Part shown: positions 9,097 to 18,566 of the stretch, one piece after another
How positions within the stretch are numbered: the stretch's first letter is position 1
Layout: each line of letters opens with the position of its first letter
Assembly: GCA_900769815.1 (NCBI GenBank)
Contig: CAAGID010000011.1
Location: 1-64,000, forward strand
DNA: 64,000 bases
Source of the DNA: Clostridia bacterium
GTDB lineage: Bacteria; Bacillota; Clostridia; Christensenellales; QALW01
Direction of reading: 5' to 3'
Position numbers and translations under genes: made by a program
Notes under the pieces: generated by a model
What the model was told of the DNA's origin: nothing
The model's database searches: none
Seen by the model: only the letters and a program-made list of their open reading frames with translations

Positions 9097-9450
9097 GTGA
9101 AAGAAAATAAACTTGCAGAATTTTCAATGGATTTTTCAGTTGATATTATTAACCTTGTAAAGTTCTTAAAATTAAACCACGAATCCATAATTTGCAACTA
9201 AATTGGCAGAAGTGGCACAAGTATTGGTGCTAATATTCACGAAGCACAGTACGCACAAGGCAAGAAGGATTTTATTTCAAAACTTGAAATTGCTTTGAAA
9301 GAAGCCAGCGAAACTGGTTATTGGCTTGCGCTTTTGTGTAAAACAAATTATATTGATAAGCAATACTACAAATCACTTTCTGCAAAATGCACATCTCTGC
9401 GCGTGATGTTGATAGCATCCTGCAAGACAGCTAAGGAAAACGGAATATGA
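9097..9450 (+). pseudogene. Four-helix-bundle protein (23S rRNA intervening-sequence/Avd-like), one nonsense codon
   Basis: GTG start with AGGAG 7 bases upstream. The frame reads 34 residues, then TAA at 9199-9201, then continues in the same frame for 83 residues to TGA at 9448. After the stop comes IGRSGTSIGANIHEAQ, the hallmark of the S23/IVP four-helix-bundle family (TIGR02436), where Gln normally precedes IGRSG or LRSG. A single CAA-to-TAA change explains the break, so decay is recent. The remaining helices include KKDFISKLEIALKEASET. The family is related to the Avd accessory protein of diversity-generating retroelements. No reverse transcriptase is nearby. Confidence 0.85.
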
Positions 9451-9510
9451 AGTATGTGTTTTATAATACACTATTTTAGTCATTCCTTATTTTTTTACGA
9501 GGTATAAAAA

Positions 9511-10236
9511 ATGCGTTTACTTATTATAAGACACGGTGACCCTGATTACGCTATTGACGGACTTACCGAAAAAGGCAAAATTGAAGCAGAGCTTTTAAAA
9601 GACAGGCTTATAAATGAAGATATAAAAAAAGTTTATTGTTCCGTTTACGGCAGAGCAATGAAAACTATTGAGCCTACGTTAAAAGCCAAGAATATGACTG
9701 CAACGTACTGCGATTGGTTAAGAGAATTTGATTACTCTAAAATCAAAGTCCCCTATCTTGACCGCGAAAAAATCGCATGGGACCTTTTACCTTCCTTTGC
9801 AAACAATTATCCTGACTTGTTCCTTGCCGACAGATGGATGAACGTTGACTTTATAAAAAACTCGAATGTATATGAAAGTTATAAAAATGTTTGCGATGAA
9901 TTTGATAAAGTCCTTGCTGAGAACGGATACGTAAGAGATAGATTTAATTACAAGGTTACAAACTCTAATCACGATACTCTGGTTTTTACTTGTCATTATG
10001 GGCTTACAAGCGTACTTTTATCGCATTTAATGAATTGCTCTCCCTATTCTTTATGGCAACACGCATTTACACCGCCAACGTCTGTAACAGTCTTCTATAC
10101 TGAAGAACGTGAAGACGGCATTGCATCTTTCAGAGCATCAGAAATCGGAGATATTTCACATTTATATAAAAACAACGAACCTGCCGCTTTTGCAGGAAGA
10201 TTCTGCGAATGTTTTAAAGACGATACAAGACATTAA
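9511..10236 (+). CDS. Histidine phosphatase family protein (phosphoglycerate mutase-like)
   Basis: The 241-residue cytoplasmic protein starts with the catalytic RHG motif (LLIIRHGDPDY, His8) and LTEKGKIEAELL. The second catalytic histidine is in FTCHYGLTSVLL. These mark the histidine phosphatase superfamily, but substrate cannot be read from sequence; members include phosphoglycerate mutases and phosphatases of sugar phosphates or nucleosides. The gene stands alone between the foldback/pseudogene and a terminator shared with convergent argF. A TATAAT at 9462-9467 is a candidate -10, but no clear -35 was found. Confidence 0.85.
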   Translation: MRLLIIRHGDPDYAIDGLTEKGKIEAELLKDRLINEDIKKVYCSVYGRAMKTIEPTLKAKNMTATYCDWLREFDYSKIKVPYLDREKIAWDLLPSFANNYPDLFLADRWMNVDFIKNSNVYESYKNVCDEFDKVLAENGYVRDRFNYKVTNSNHDTLVFTCHYGLTSVLLSHLMNCSPYSLWQHAFTPPTSVTVFYTEEREDGIASFRASEIGDISHLYKNNEPAAFAGRFCECFKDDTRH

Positions 10237-10268
10237 AAAAATGGCTATCTTTTGATAGCCATTTTTTT
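10236..10268. terminator. Bidirectional terminator between phosphatase gene and argF
   Basis: ATGGCTATC (10241-10249) and GATAGCCAT (10254-10262) form a 9-bp stem with A runs on the left and T runs on the right. It serves both converging genes. Confidence 0.9.
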
Positions 10269-11250
10269 ATAATGTTGAAGCCATAACGGCTTTAATTGTA
10301 TGCATACGGTTTTCCGCTTCATCAAATACGATAGAGGCTTCACTTTCAAAGACCTCATCGGTAACTTCCATACAATCAATACCAAATTTTTGACTGATGG
10401 TTTTACCTATCGTTGTATTCAGGTCGTGGAAGGCAGGAAGACAGTGCATAAATTTGCATTGAGGTCCTGCATTTTTCATAATTTCAGCATTTACCTGATA
10501 TGGCATAAGCTCTTTTATACGTTCTTCCCACACTTCATCAGGTTCGCCCATTGAAACCCACACGTCAGTATAAATAACACTTGCATCTTTGGTTGCAACT
10601 TTTGCATCTTCGATAAATTCAAGAACTGCACCTGTTTCTTTGGCAATTTCTTTGCATTCATCGATAAGCTTTTCATCAGGGAAATACTTTTTGTTTGTGC
10701 AAGCAACAAAGTGCATACCCATTTTAGTACAGCCAACCATTAAGGAATTGCCCATATTATATCTTGCATCGCCCATATAAACGAGTTTGATATTTTCAAG
10801 GCTTCCGAAATGCTCTTTAACAGTCATAAAATCTGCTAAAATTTGTGTAGGATGGAACTCGTTAGTAAGACCGTTCCATACGGGAACTCCTGCATATTTT
10901 GCAAGTTCTTCAACTATTTCCTGACCAAATCCGCGATACTCAATGCCATCATACATTCTTCCTAAAACTCTTGCTGTATCAGCTATTGACTCTTTCTTGC
11001 CAATCTGCGAACCAGTTGGGTCAAGGTAAGTGGGATGCATACCTAAATCAGCAGCAGCAACCTCAAAGGCACAACGAGTACGGGTGCTTGTTTTTTCAAA
11101 AATCAAAGCAATGCTTTTGCCTTCACAAATTTTATGAGGAATACCTGCTTTTTTCTGTTTTTTAAGTTCTATTGCATAATCGATTAAGCCATTTATTTCT
11201 TCTGGAGTAAAATCAAGAAGCTTTAAAAAGCTTTTTCCTTTTAAATTCAT
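10267..11250 (-). CDS. argF: Ornithine carbamoyltransferase
   Basis: Makes citrulline from ornithine and carbamoyl phosphate. The carbamoyl-phosphate motif STRTR is at residues 55-59; HPTQILAD and the ornithine-binding [10 protein letters not shown] are present. Length 327 is normal. It is the last gene of a minus-strand operon that begins with argG-argH, with an ABC transporter in between. This context favours biosynthetic argF over catabolic arcB. No carbamate kinase or arginine deiminase is nearby. Confidence 0.95.
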   Translation of the reverse strand: MNLKGKSFLKLLDFTPEEINGLIDYAIELKKQKKAGIPHKICEGKSIALIFEKTSTRTRCAFEVAAADLGMHPTYLDPTGSQIGKKESIADTARVLGRMYDGIEYRGFGQEIVEELAKYAGVPVWNGLTNEFHPTQILADFMTVKEHFGSLENIKLVYMGDARYNMGNSLMVGCTKMGMHFVACTNKKYFPDEKLIDECKEIAKETGAVLEFIEDAKVATKDASVIYTDVWVSMGEPDEVWEERIKELMPYQVNAEIMKNAGPQCKFMHCLPAFHDLNTTIGKTISQKFGIDCMEVTDEVFESEASIVFDEAENRMHTIKAVMASTL

Positions 11251-11265
11251 AATAAAACTCCTTTT

Positions 11266-11988
11266 TTAAAGAACCTTTGCAAGGAACGACTGCAGTCTTT
11301 CGCATTTAGGCTCGTTAAATATCTGCTCTGGTGTGCCTTCTTCAGCAATGTAACCGCCGTCAAGGAACAATACGCGATTTGAAACTTCACGGGCGAAGCC
11401 CATTTCGTGAGTCACAACAACCATCGTCATACCCTCTTTAGCAAGCTCCTTCATAACGTCAAGAACTTCGCCTACCATTTCAGGGTCAAGGGCACTTGTA
11501 GGTTCATCAAAAAGCATAACCTCCGGCTCCATACAAAGTGCACGAACAATTGCAACACGCTGTTTTTGTCCACCGGAAAGCTGATTGGGATAGGAATCTG
11601 CCCTATCCTCAAGTCCAACACGTGCTAAAAGTTCAAGAGCCTTTTTCTCTGCCTCTTTTTTAGGAACCTTTTTAAGCATTATAGGTGCACAAGTGAGATT
11701 CTCCAGAACAGACATATGCGGAAAAAGGTTGAACTGCTGGAAAACCATTCCCATCTTCTGTCTATGTAAATTTATATCAACCTTTTTATCTGTAAGGTCT
11801 TCGCCGTCAAAAATGATATTTCCGCCGGTAGGCTTTTCAAGGAGGTTAAGGCAACGAAGAAAAGTTGATTTTCCTGAACCTGAAGGACCTATAACGCAAA
11901 CAACATCGCCTTTATTTATGGTAACGTCAATGCCCTTAAGAACTTCAACGCCTTCAAAATTTTTCTGAAGATTATTTACGCTTATCAT
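11266..11988 (-). CDS. Polar amino acid ABC transporter ATPase (GlnQ/ArtP-like)
   Basis: ATPase subunit of a polar amino acid importer, 240 residues. Walker [10 protein letters not shown] (34-42), the family block [14 protein letters not shown], signature LSGGQKQR, Walker B VMLFDEP and the H-loop [10 protein letters not shown] are all intact. The ATG overlaps the permease stop by 17 bases, so translation is coupled. Its place inside argG-argH-...-argF points to arginine, ornithine, citrulline or a glutamate-type precursor as substrate. Confidence 0.93.
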   Translation of the reverse strand: MISVNNLQKNFEGVEVLKGIDVTINKGDVVCVIGPSGSGKSTFLRCLNLLEKPTGGNIIFDGEDLTDKKVDINLHRQKMGMVFQQFNLFPHMSVLENLTCAPIMLKKVPKKEAEKKALELLARVGLEDRADSYPNQLSGGQKQRVAIVRALCMEPEVMLFDEPTSALDPEMVGEVLDVMKELAKEGMTMVVVTHEMGFAREVSNRVLFLDGGYIAEEGTPEQIFNEPKCERLQSFLAKVL

Positions 11989-13372
11989 TCTTTGCCAATC
12001 TCCTTTCTACAAAAGTTAGAATCTGTGTAAGTATTACAACAAGAACAAGATAAATAAGTGCTACAAGTAATCGAGGATTCATAACGTCATAAGTATTATT
12101 ACTTACAATATTACCTTTTCTTGTAAGGTCTTCAACTGCAACGTAGCCCGCAACTGAGGTTTCCTTTAAAAGTGCAATAAATTCATTACCGATTGCAGGA
12201 AGAATGTATCTTACTGCCTGAGGCAAAATAATTTTACCCATTGTCTGCATTTTGGTCATACCTAAACTTCTTCCGGCTTCCATCTGTCCCTTATCAACTG
12301 CGTTTATACCACTTCTGATAATTTCAGCCATATATGCACCTGAGTTGATACCGAAGGTAATTATAGCCGGAATTATGCCGTTTTTGACAGATGACATTAT
12401 AACGAAGAAGGTAATAATCAAAAGAACCGTTACAGGGATTCCTCTTATTACGGTAACGTATATATCACAAAGCCATGAAATAGGTTTAAGAGCAGAAACG
12501 TCCTCTGAAAAATACTTTGCAATAGCAATAATTATACCGATAACTACACCAATAACCAATGCTCCTGCAGTAATTAAAAGAGTATTTCCTAAACCGTCAA
12601 AGATTTGTTTTAGACCATTTTTTTCGATAAATGTTTTATATAATTTATCAAAATAATTGCTCTTTTTAACGTTAACAGAAGTTTCGTTACTTGTTAAAGT
12701 ATTGCCATCCTTGCCTGTTACAACACAGTAATATGTACCTGCATCTTCAAGACTAAGTGAGCCTACTTTATATTCAGCCTTATTGGCACCATCGATAGGT
12801 GTAGCTTCTGATGTACCTTCCTTACGAAGATACCATTGATACTCCTTAACCGTTCCTGCTACTTCTACCACTAAAGAAAACTTTTCGCCGGTTTTCTTTT
12901 TAAGGGTTTCTGAATTATCAAGATTTGTAACAAACTTAATAGGTTCTGCTGCTTTTATCTTCACCGCAATACTGCACTGAAGAGATTTTTCGTTACGGTT
13001 TAATACTTTTTTTTCATCAAGCGTAACAGTGCCCTTTATTACAACAACTTGTTCTTCTGCTTTTTCCTGATCATAAACTACATTTTCAGTATCCCACTGA
13101 ACTTTATGACCCTCACTTAATAAAAGTTCTTCACCTTTAGCATACTGAACAGCAACTTTTTTAGGAAGTGCTTTAGAAATTTCCTTAATTGTAGTATTGT
13201 TTTCCAATGTTATTTCATCAATACTACCCACAGAATCAAATGTAAAGGGAGTTTCTGCTTCAATACCTTCAGCAAAAGCACTTATAGGAAATATCGTTAC
13301 AAACACAATCGCAATTAAAAGCAATGCAAAAATTTTGCAACTTATTTTTTGCGTTAAGTTTAATTTTTTCAA
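11972..13372 (-). CDS. Amino acid ABC permease fused to extracytoplasmic Ig-like domains
   Basis: 466 residues. A signal-type helix (about 13-35) is followed by a Big_4-like stretch (about 60-140, with [13 protein letters not shown]...GTV). Next is an immunoglobulin-like domain (about 142-237) with the typical W180 and DAGTYYC (210-216), lacking the first disulfide Cys. From about 256 to the end it is a His/Glu/Gln/Arg opine-type permease with the EAA loop ([16 protein letters not shown]). Polar amino acid permeases are usually near 220-240 residues, so half of this protein is extra and outside the membrane. Fusions of a binding protein with the permease are known; an Ig-like fusion is odd. 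The start is TTG with CAGGAG 7 bases upstream. Confidence 0.9.
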   Translation of the reverse strand: MKKLNLTQKISCKIFALLLIAIVFVTIFPISAFAEGIEAETPFTFDSVGSIDEITLENNTTIKEISKALPKKVAVQYAKGEELLLSEGHKVQWDTENVVYDQEKAEEQVVVIKGTVTLDEKKVLNRNEKSLQCSIAVKIKAAEPIKFVTNLDNSETLKKKTGEKFSLVVEVAGTVKEYQWYLRKEGTSEATPIDGANKAEYKVGSLSLEDAGTYYCVVTGKDGNTLTSNETSVNVKKSNYFDKLYKTFIEKNGLKQIFDGLGNTLLITAGALVIGVVIGIIIAIAKYFSEDVSALKPISWLCDIYVTVIRGIPVTVLLIITFFVIMSSVKNGIIPAIITFGINSGAYMAEIIRSGINAVDKGQMEAGRSLGMTKMQTMGKIILPQAVRYILPAIGNEFIALLKETSVAGYVAVEDLTRKGNIVSNNTYDVMNPRLLVALIYLVLVVILTQILTFVERRLAKNDKRK

Positions 13373-13396
13373 TTTTATTCTCCTGATATAACGGCA

Positions 13397-13420
13397 GGGA
13401 TAGCGTTTTTACGCTATCCC
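13397..13420 (-). other. Intercistronic hairpin between binding protein and permease genes
   Basis: A perfect 10-bp stem (13397-13406 with 13411-13420) with a 4-base loop lies in the 71-base gap. No T run follows on the minus strand. It probably protects or processes the upstream binding-protein mRNA, which is usually needed in excess over the permease. Function is inference. Confidence 0.65.
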
Positions 13421-13443
13421 CTCCGAATTTTTAAGTAGTTAAA

Positions 13444-14250
13444 TTAGTTTTCGCTGGGTGAAGTAAAGGGTGCATTGTACTTTTCAAAGATATCTTCAAT
13501 CTTGCCGTCTTCAACAAGTTTCTTAACAACTTTATCAATTTCCTTAACAAGATCTTCGTTGCCAAAGCTGAGACCAAATGCATAAGGTTCTGTTGTCATA
13601 GCTTCGTCAAGAACAACAAGTTTTGTGTCATTTTCGGCATTGTATGCTGCAACCATTTCTGCTGCAGTAAGGTCATCAATTACCCATGCATCAACCTTGC
13701 CTGTTACAAGTGCGGTCTGTGCATCTGCGTTTGCTTCATAAGCATCTACTGTGTAGCCATTTGATGTGCAGTATTCCTGAGCAGTTGTGCCTAACTGAAC
13801 TGAAACTTTCTTACCTTCAAGGTTGGCTTTTGAAGTAATTTCACTGCCTTCTTTAACTACGATAGCCTGTGCTGCGAGGCAATAAGGAGTTGTGAAAAGC
13901 ATATTTTCTTCACGGTCAGGTGTAACGGAGATACCGGAAGCACCAACAGTATACTTCTTTGAGCTAACGCCTGTAAGAACTGCATCAAAGTTCATTGTCT
14001 GAAGGTCGAGTTCATAATCAAGTTCATCACAGATAAGGTTAAGGATATCAATTTCGATACCAACTACTTTACCGTTGTCATCATAGTACTCAAAGGGAGG
14101 AAAGTCAGGGCTTGTTGCAACTGTAAGTTTCTTCTTTTCAGTACCTTCGTTTGTTGTACCGCCATTGTTATCAGCGGGTTCATTTGTGCAGCCTGCAAAG
14201 CAAGCAACAATTGTTAAAACTGCCATTAAAATTGCTAAAAACTTTTTCAT
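13444..14250 (-). CDS. Amino acid ABC transporter substrate-binding lipoprotein
   Basis: A 268-residue lipoprotein. The signal peptide ends in a lipobox (VACFAGC, lipidated Cys17 or Cys21) and a Gly/Asn-rich linker. It is followed by a family-3 binding domain starting LTVATSPDFPPFEYYD with KVVGIEIDI. The ligand site of this family usually includes Arg and Asp contacts to the amino acid backbone; exact specificity cannot be read. It is co-transcribed after argH and ahead of the Ig-fused permease and ATPase. Confidence 0.94.
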   Translation of the reverse strand: MKKFLAILMAVLTIVACFAGCTNEPADNNGGTTNEGTEKKKLTVATSPDFPPFEYYDDNGKVVGIEIDILNLICDELDYELDLQTMNFDAVLTGVSSKKYTVGASGISVTPDREENMLFTTPYCLAAQAIVVKEGSEITSKANLEGKKVSVQLGTTAQEYCTSNGYTVDAYEANADAQTALVTGKVDAWVIDDLTAAEMVAAYNAENDTKLVVLDEAMTTEPYAFGLSFGNEDLVKEIDKVVKKLVEDGKIEDIFEKYNAPFTSPSEN

Positions 14251-14270
14251 AATAAATAACCTCTTTCTTT

Positions 14271-15647
14271 TTATATATTATTTTTTTGATTAACGTAATT
14301 TATTTGGCTTTCAACTGACTTAAAGCCCGTACCGCCTTTGCTGATTCTTTTTTCAACACAAGTGACAAGATTAATTTCGTTATAAAGATCATCTTCAAAC
14401 AAATCTGAAAACTCTTTATATTCTTTTAAAGTCAATGTTTCAAGCACTTTATCTTCTTTTATACACTTTGCAACCAATTGGCCCGAAATCTTGTAGGCAC
14501 TTCTGAAAGGCATACCTTTTTTTACAAGATAATCAGCAAGGTCTGTTGCATTTATAAAGCCTTTTTGTGCGGCTTTTTTCATATTATCGGTATTTGCTTT
14601 CATTGTTTTAATCATTGGTGCAAACACTTGGAGGCACATTTTCAAGGTATCGCAAGCATCAAAGATGCTTTCTTTATCCTCTTGCATATCCTTATTATAT
14701 GCAAGGGGTATTCCCTTTAATGTTGTTAAAAGTGCCATTAAATCACCATAAACTCTACCCGTTTTGCCTCGGACAAGTTCTGCCATATCAGGGTTTTTCT
14801 TTTGTGGCATTATTGAAGAACCTGTTGTAAAGCTATCTGAAAGCTCTACAAACTTAAATTCCCAACTTGACCACAAGATAATTTCTTCAGAAAACCTTGA
14901 TAAGTGCATCATTGTTATTGCTATTGCAGAGAGCATCTCTAAGCAGAAATCTCTATCAGAAACGCCGTCAATAGAATTAAGACAGATACCGTCAAAGCCT
15001 AATTTTTCTGCTTCAAATTCACGGTCAGTATCGTAGGTAGTACCTGCCAACGCACAGGAGCCGATGGGAGAAACGTTCATTCTTCGTCGCACATCCAAGA
15101 ACCTGTCAACATCTCTTAAAAACATCATTGCATATGCCATTAAGTGATGCCCAAAAGTTATGGGTTGTGCTCGCTGAAGATGCGTATACCCCGGCATAAT
15201 AGTTTTTTTATATTCATCTGCCTTATCGCTAACCGCTGAAATAAGACTTCTGATATAACCTATTATCGTATCAGTTTCGTCCCTTAAATACATTCTTATA
15301 TCAAGGGCGACCTGATCGTTTCGGCTTCGTGCGGTATGGAGTTTTTTACCAACGTCGCCAAGACGCTTTGTTAATTCCTGCTCGACAAACATATGTATGT
15401 CTTCACATTCCATATCAAACAAAAGTTTGCCGTTTTCAAGATCAGAAAGTATTTCGCCAAGCCCTGAAATTAAAGCACTTGCTTCTTCGGTAGTTATTAT
15501 ACCCTTCTCGCCAAGCATTGCAGCGTGTGCCATACTACCTTCTATATCTTGCTTATACATTCTCGAATCAAAATGTATTGAGGAATTAAAATCGTCGGCA
15601 ATTTTTTCTGTCTGACCGGAAGTTCTTCCTGTCCACATTTTTGCCAT
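14271..15647 (-). CDS. argH: Argininosuccinate lyase
   Basis: Cleaves argininosuccinate to arginine and fumarate. It has the fumarase/aspartase superfamily signature GSSIMPQKKNPD, the N-terminal WTGRTSGQTEK and HTARSRNDQV. Length 458 is normal. It follows argG by 12 bases and precedes the transporter genes in the arginine operon. Confidence 0.97.
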   Translation of the reverse strand: MAKMWTGRTSGQTEKIADDFNSSIHFDSRMYKQDIEGSMAHAAMLGEKGIITTEEASALISGLGEILSDLENGKLLFDMECEDIHMFVEQELTKRLGDVGKKLHTARSRNDQVALDIRMYLRDETDTIIGYIRSLISAVSDKADEYKKTIMPGYTHLQRAQPITFGHHLMAYAMMFLRDVDRFLDVRRRMNVSPIGSCALAGTTYDTDREFEAEKLGFDGICLNSIDGVSDRDFCLEMLSAIAITMMHLSRFSEEIILWSSWEFKFVELSDSFTTGSSIMPQKKNPDMAELVRGKTGRVYGDLMALLTTLKGIPLAYNKDMQEDKESIFDACDTLKMCLQVFAPMIKTMKANTDNMKKAAQKGFINATDLADYLVKKGMPFRSAYKISGQLVAKCIKEDKVLETLTLKEYKEFSDLFEDDLYNEINLVTCVEKRISKGGTGFKSVESQINYVNQKNNI

Positions 15648-15659
15648 AATAATTATCCC

Positions 15660-16877
15660 CTATTTCTTACCATTAACGATAGCCTGAACCTTAATGGGAA
15701 GACCGTAAAGGTTAATGAAGCCTTGTGAATCCTTCTGATCATAATCACTCTCGCCAAAGGTTGCGATTTCTTCAGAATAAAGTGAGTAAGGACTCCATAC
15801 GCCTGCGTTTATCATATTACCCTTATAAAGTTTAAGACGAACTTTACCGGTAACTCTTTCCTGAGTTTTATCAACAAAAGCACTTAATGCTTCCCTTAAA
15901 GGGGTAAACCACTGACCGTTGTAAACAAGCTCAGCAAAAGTAATTGAAAGTTTCTGCTTTTCGTGCATTGTCATTTTATCGAGGCAAATAGTTTCAAGAA
16001 CGTTATGTGCTTTGTAAAGAATTGTTCCGCCGGGAGTTTCATAAACACCGCGACACTTCATACCAACAAGACGGTTTTCAACAATATCAATAATACCGAT
16101 GCCGTTTGCACCGCCGATTTCATTAAGCCTTAAGATGATTTCCTTTGCGGTCATCTTTTTGCCGTCAAGTGCAACGGGAACGCCTTTTTCAAAATCAAGT
16201 TCAATATAAGTAGGCTTATCAGGTGCCATTATAGGAGAAACGCCCATTTCAAGGAATCCGGGCTTTTCATACTGAGGTTCATTGCCTGTATCCTCAAGGT
16301 CCATACCTTCGTGAGAAAGATGCCAAAGGTTTTTATCCTTTGAATAGTTGGTTTCTCTGTTTATCTTCAAAGGAATATTATGTGCTTCAGCATATTCGAT
16401 TTCTTCTTCTCTTGATTTAATATCCCACTCTCTCCAAGGAGCAATGATGGGCATATTAGGTGCAAAGTGTTTGATTGCAAGTTCAAAACGAACCTGGTCA
16501 TTGCCTTTACCTGTGCATCCGTGAACGATAGCGTCAGCATTTTCCTTTAATGCGATTTCAACAAGACCTTTTGCAATGCAGGGACGTGCGTGGCTTGTGC
16601 CCAGAAGATAATCTTCATAGACCGCACCTGCCTTCATTGTGGGAATAATATATTCATCAACATATTCCTCAGTCTGGTCTAAAACGTAAAGCTTTGATGC
16701 ACCTGTTTTAATAGCCTTCTCTTCAAGACCTTCAAGCTCATCGGCCTGACCTACGTTACCCGAAACAGCAATAACTTCACAGTTATTATAGTTCTCCTTA
16801 AGCCAAGGGATGATGATAGACGTATCAAGACCTCCGGAATAAGCAAGAACAACTTTTTTAATATTCTCTTTGTTCAT
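15660..16877 (-). CDS. argG: Argininosuccinate synthase
   Basis: Joins citrulline and aspartate with ATP. The PP-loop AYSGGLDTS is near residues 13-21; [13 protein letters not shown] and [14 protein letters not shown] are family blocks. The 405 residues match the usual length. First gene of the operon, with CGGAGG 8 bases before the ATG and a promoter with candidate ArgR boxes upstream. Confidence 0.97.
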   Translation of the reverse strand: MNKENIKKVVLAYSGGLDTSIIIPWLKENYNNCEVIAVSGNVGQADELEGLEEKAIKTGASKLYVLDQTEEYVDEYIIPTMKAGAVYEDYLLGTSHARPCIAKGLVEIALKENADAIVHGCTGKGNDQVRFELAIKHFAPNMPIIAPWREWDIKSREEEIEYAEAHNIPLKINRETNYSKDKNLWHLSHEGMDLEDTGNEPQYEKPGFLEMGVSPIMAPDKPTYIELDFEKGVPVALDGKKMTAKEIILRLNEIGGANGIGIIDIVENRLVGMKCRGVYETPGGTILYKAHNVLETICLDKMTMHEKQKLSITFAELVYNGQWFTPLREALSAFVDKTQERVTGKVRLKLYKGNMINAGVWSPYSLYSEEIATFGESDYDQKDSQGFINLYGLPIKVQAIVNGKK

Positions 16878-16909
16878 ACTAAAACCTCCGAAACAAATTT
16901 TATGTGCTT

Positions 16910-17011
16910 ATTATATCAGCATTTATTTTTTTGTCAACTATTTTTGCATAAAAATTCTTAAAAAATTATTGTTTATGCATAATATTCAGTTTTTTATGCA
17001 ATTTTATGCAT
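16910..17011 (-). promoter_or_regulatory. argG promoter with candidate ArgR boxes
   Basis: On the minus strand TTGACA (16937-16932), a 16-base spacer and TATAAT (16915-16910). Upstream are three AT-rich, near-palindromic words. TGCATAAAAATTCTTA lies near 16945-16960, ATGCATAATATTCAG at 16975-16989 and ATGCAATTTTATGCAT at 16996-17011. They resemble ARG boxes (TGAATWWWWATTCA type). Control by ArgR is expected for argGH but not shown here. Confidence 0.65.
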
Positions 17012-17045
17012 TATTTGTGTATATTTCATCAAAAATGTATAATTA

Positions 17046-17077
17046 AAGAAAAAGGAACAGGCAAAAACGCCTGCTCC
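17046..17077 (-). terminator. Terminator after the PpiC foldase gene
   Basis: A 9-bp stem (17054-17062 with 17069-17077, one G-U pair). It is followed on the minus strand by TTTTTCTTT. Confidence 0.85.
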
Positions 17078-17084
17078 CTAAATA

Positions 17085-18476
17085 TTATAAGCGGTCTTTA
17101 TATTCCTTTACGTCTGCTTCAGAAATCCACGCTTCAAGCATTTTTGCCCATTCTTCCTGTTTCTTGTTTTCGGTTAAATCTTCTTTAATTTCGTCTTTAA
17201 CCTTTTCGTATTCTACTTTGCCTTCAGGAAGCTTTTCAATACAACGGATAATGTGATAACCATAATAAGTTGCTACGGGCTCAGAAATCTGACCTGATTC
17301 AAGTGCTCTACCAGCTTCTGAGAATTCGGTAACCATACCGTCTTCAGGACCAACAAGATAACCTCTCTTTGCATCTTCTTCGGTTGTCATACCTGTATCC
17401 TCAGTTTTTTCAATCATAACTTTAATGAAGTTAGCTTCATCACCGTCTTTAACTGAATTATAAACTTCGTCAGTTTCAGCCTGAATCTTTGCACAAGCAG
17501 CTTTTAAAGCAATATCATACTGTCCCTGATAAGAATCTCTTACTTTCTGTGCATCATCAAGTTTCTTCTGATAGTCAGCTTTTTTTGTGGCATCTGTTTC
17601 AGCTTCAACTAACTTTTTATAACTTTCAATTTCTTCATCAACATCACTTATCTGACCGGTAATAGTTTTAAGCTTTGTAAGATCTTCTTCTTCAAAGTTT
17701 ATAAGAATGTGCTGAACAAGTGAATAGCCTTTACGGTTAAATACAATTGTTGAATAAGTTGCTGTTGAACCTGAATCCAAAGTTATACTCTGACCGTTTC
17801 TTGCATCTACATAAAGCTTGTCAGTAGTAAATGCCTGTTCCTGTTCAGTTAAAAGGCTTGAATACTTATCTGAAACGTTGCCTTCAGTAACCGTTACATC
17901 TTTAAGTTTATCGTTCTCAAATCTCTCAAGAGCATCCATAAGAAGCTTTTCTTCAAGCATCATTTCAACAGAAGAACCGTTTTCCTCAAGATATTCAACA
18001 TACTTTTCTGCTGCAATACGCTTGAAATAGTCAGTATTGCTTTCTCCATCGTTCTTACCCTTGATTTCCTGGTCGCCAAGAGCATACTCATACTCCTTTA
18101 CGAGAGCATCAATATAACTCTGCTTATCCTCATCAACAAATTTCTGAGCAGCCTCACGGTGCTCATCATTATAATTAAGATAACCTTCTGCCTCAGCCTT
18201 CTGCTTTAAAACCTCATCACTGATAAGCTGTTTAAGGATACTGTCTGCCATATAAGTATTAACGTAATCAACTGCCGTTGCCTGATCATATCCGTAATAA
18301 CTTATAAACATATTAACGTAATAATTAAAAAGACTATCATACTCGCCTTTAAGAATAGATTTACCGTTTACCTTTGCAATAATTGCGTTACTGTCGTCAT
18401 CCTCTACTAAAGCACATCCTGAAAACGCACCCGCCAAGAGAGCCAAACTCAAGAGTACTACAAGAAATTTCTTCAT
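17085..18476 (-). CDS. PpiC-type peptidyl-prolyl isomerase lipoprotein (PrsA/SurA-like foldase)
   Basis: Secreted foldase anchored by lipid. The signal peptide ends in lipobox FSGC with Cys21. Residues about 30-200 form a SurA-like N-terminal helical domain starting AKVNGKSILKGEYD. A charged coiled-coil stretch (about 265-320) leads to the parvulin domain, with GMVTEFSEAGRALESGQISE and YGYHIIRCIEK. Length 463 is longer than B. subtilis PrsA (292). It lies behind mfd, as often in Clostridia, but has its own promoter (18508-18536). Confidence 0.9.
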   Translation of the reverse strand: MKKFLVVLLSLALLAGAFSGCALVEDDDSNAIIAKVNGKSILKGEYDSLFNYYVNMFISYYGYDQATAVDYVNTYMADSILKQLISDEVLKQKAEAEGYLNYNDEHREAAQKFVDEDKQSYIDALVKEYEYALGDQEIKGKNDGESNTDYFKRIAAEKYVEYLEENGSSVEMMLEEKLLMDALERFENDKLKDVTVTEGNVSDKYSSLLTEQEQAFTTDKLYVDARNGQSITLDSGSTATYSTIVFNRKGYSLVQHILINFEEEDLTKLKTITGQISDVDEEIESYKKLVEAETDATKKADYQKKLDDAQKVRDSYQGQYDIALKAACAKIQAETDEVYNSVKDGDEANFIKVMIEKTEDTGMTTEEDAKRGYLVGPEDGMVTEFSEAGRALESGQISEPVATYYGYHIIRCIEKLPEGKVEYEKVKDEIKEDLTENKKQEEWAKMLEAWISEADVKEYKDRL

Positions 18477-18507
18477 AAATAAAAACCTCCATTATACAAT
18501 CGTGTGT

Positions 18508-18536
18508 ATTATACCAAAATTATCCGTTATTATCAA
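18508..18536 (-). promoter_or_regulatory. Promoter of the PpiC foldase gene
   Basis: Minus-strand TTGATA (18536-18531), 17-base spacer, TATAAT (18513-18508). Confidence 0.72.
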
Positions 18537-18566
18537 GTAGTTTTTTGGTCTTTTATAAAACTTTCA

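Noticed and set aside
11266..11988. ATPase of the arg transporter as a glutamine-specific GlnQ
   Set aside because: The ATPase does not carry substrate specificity; the operon context points to arginine-pathway amino acids, so no symbol was given.
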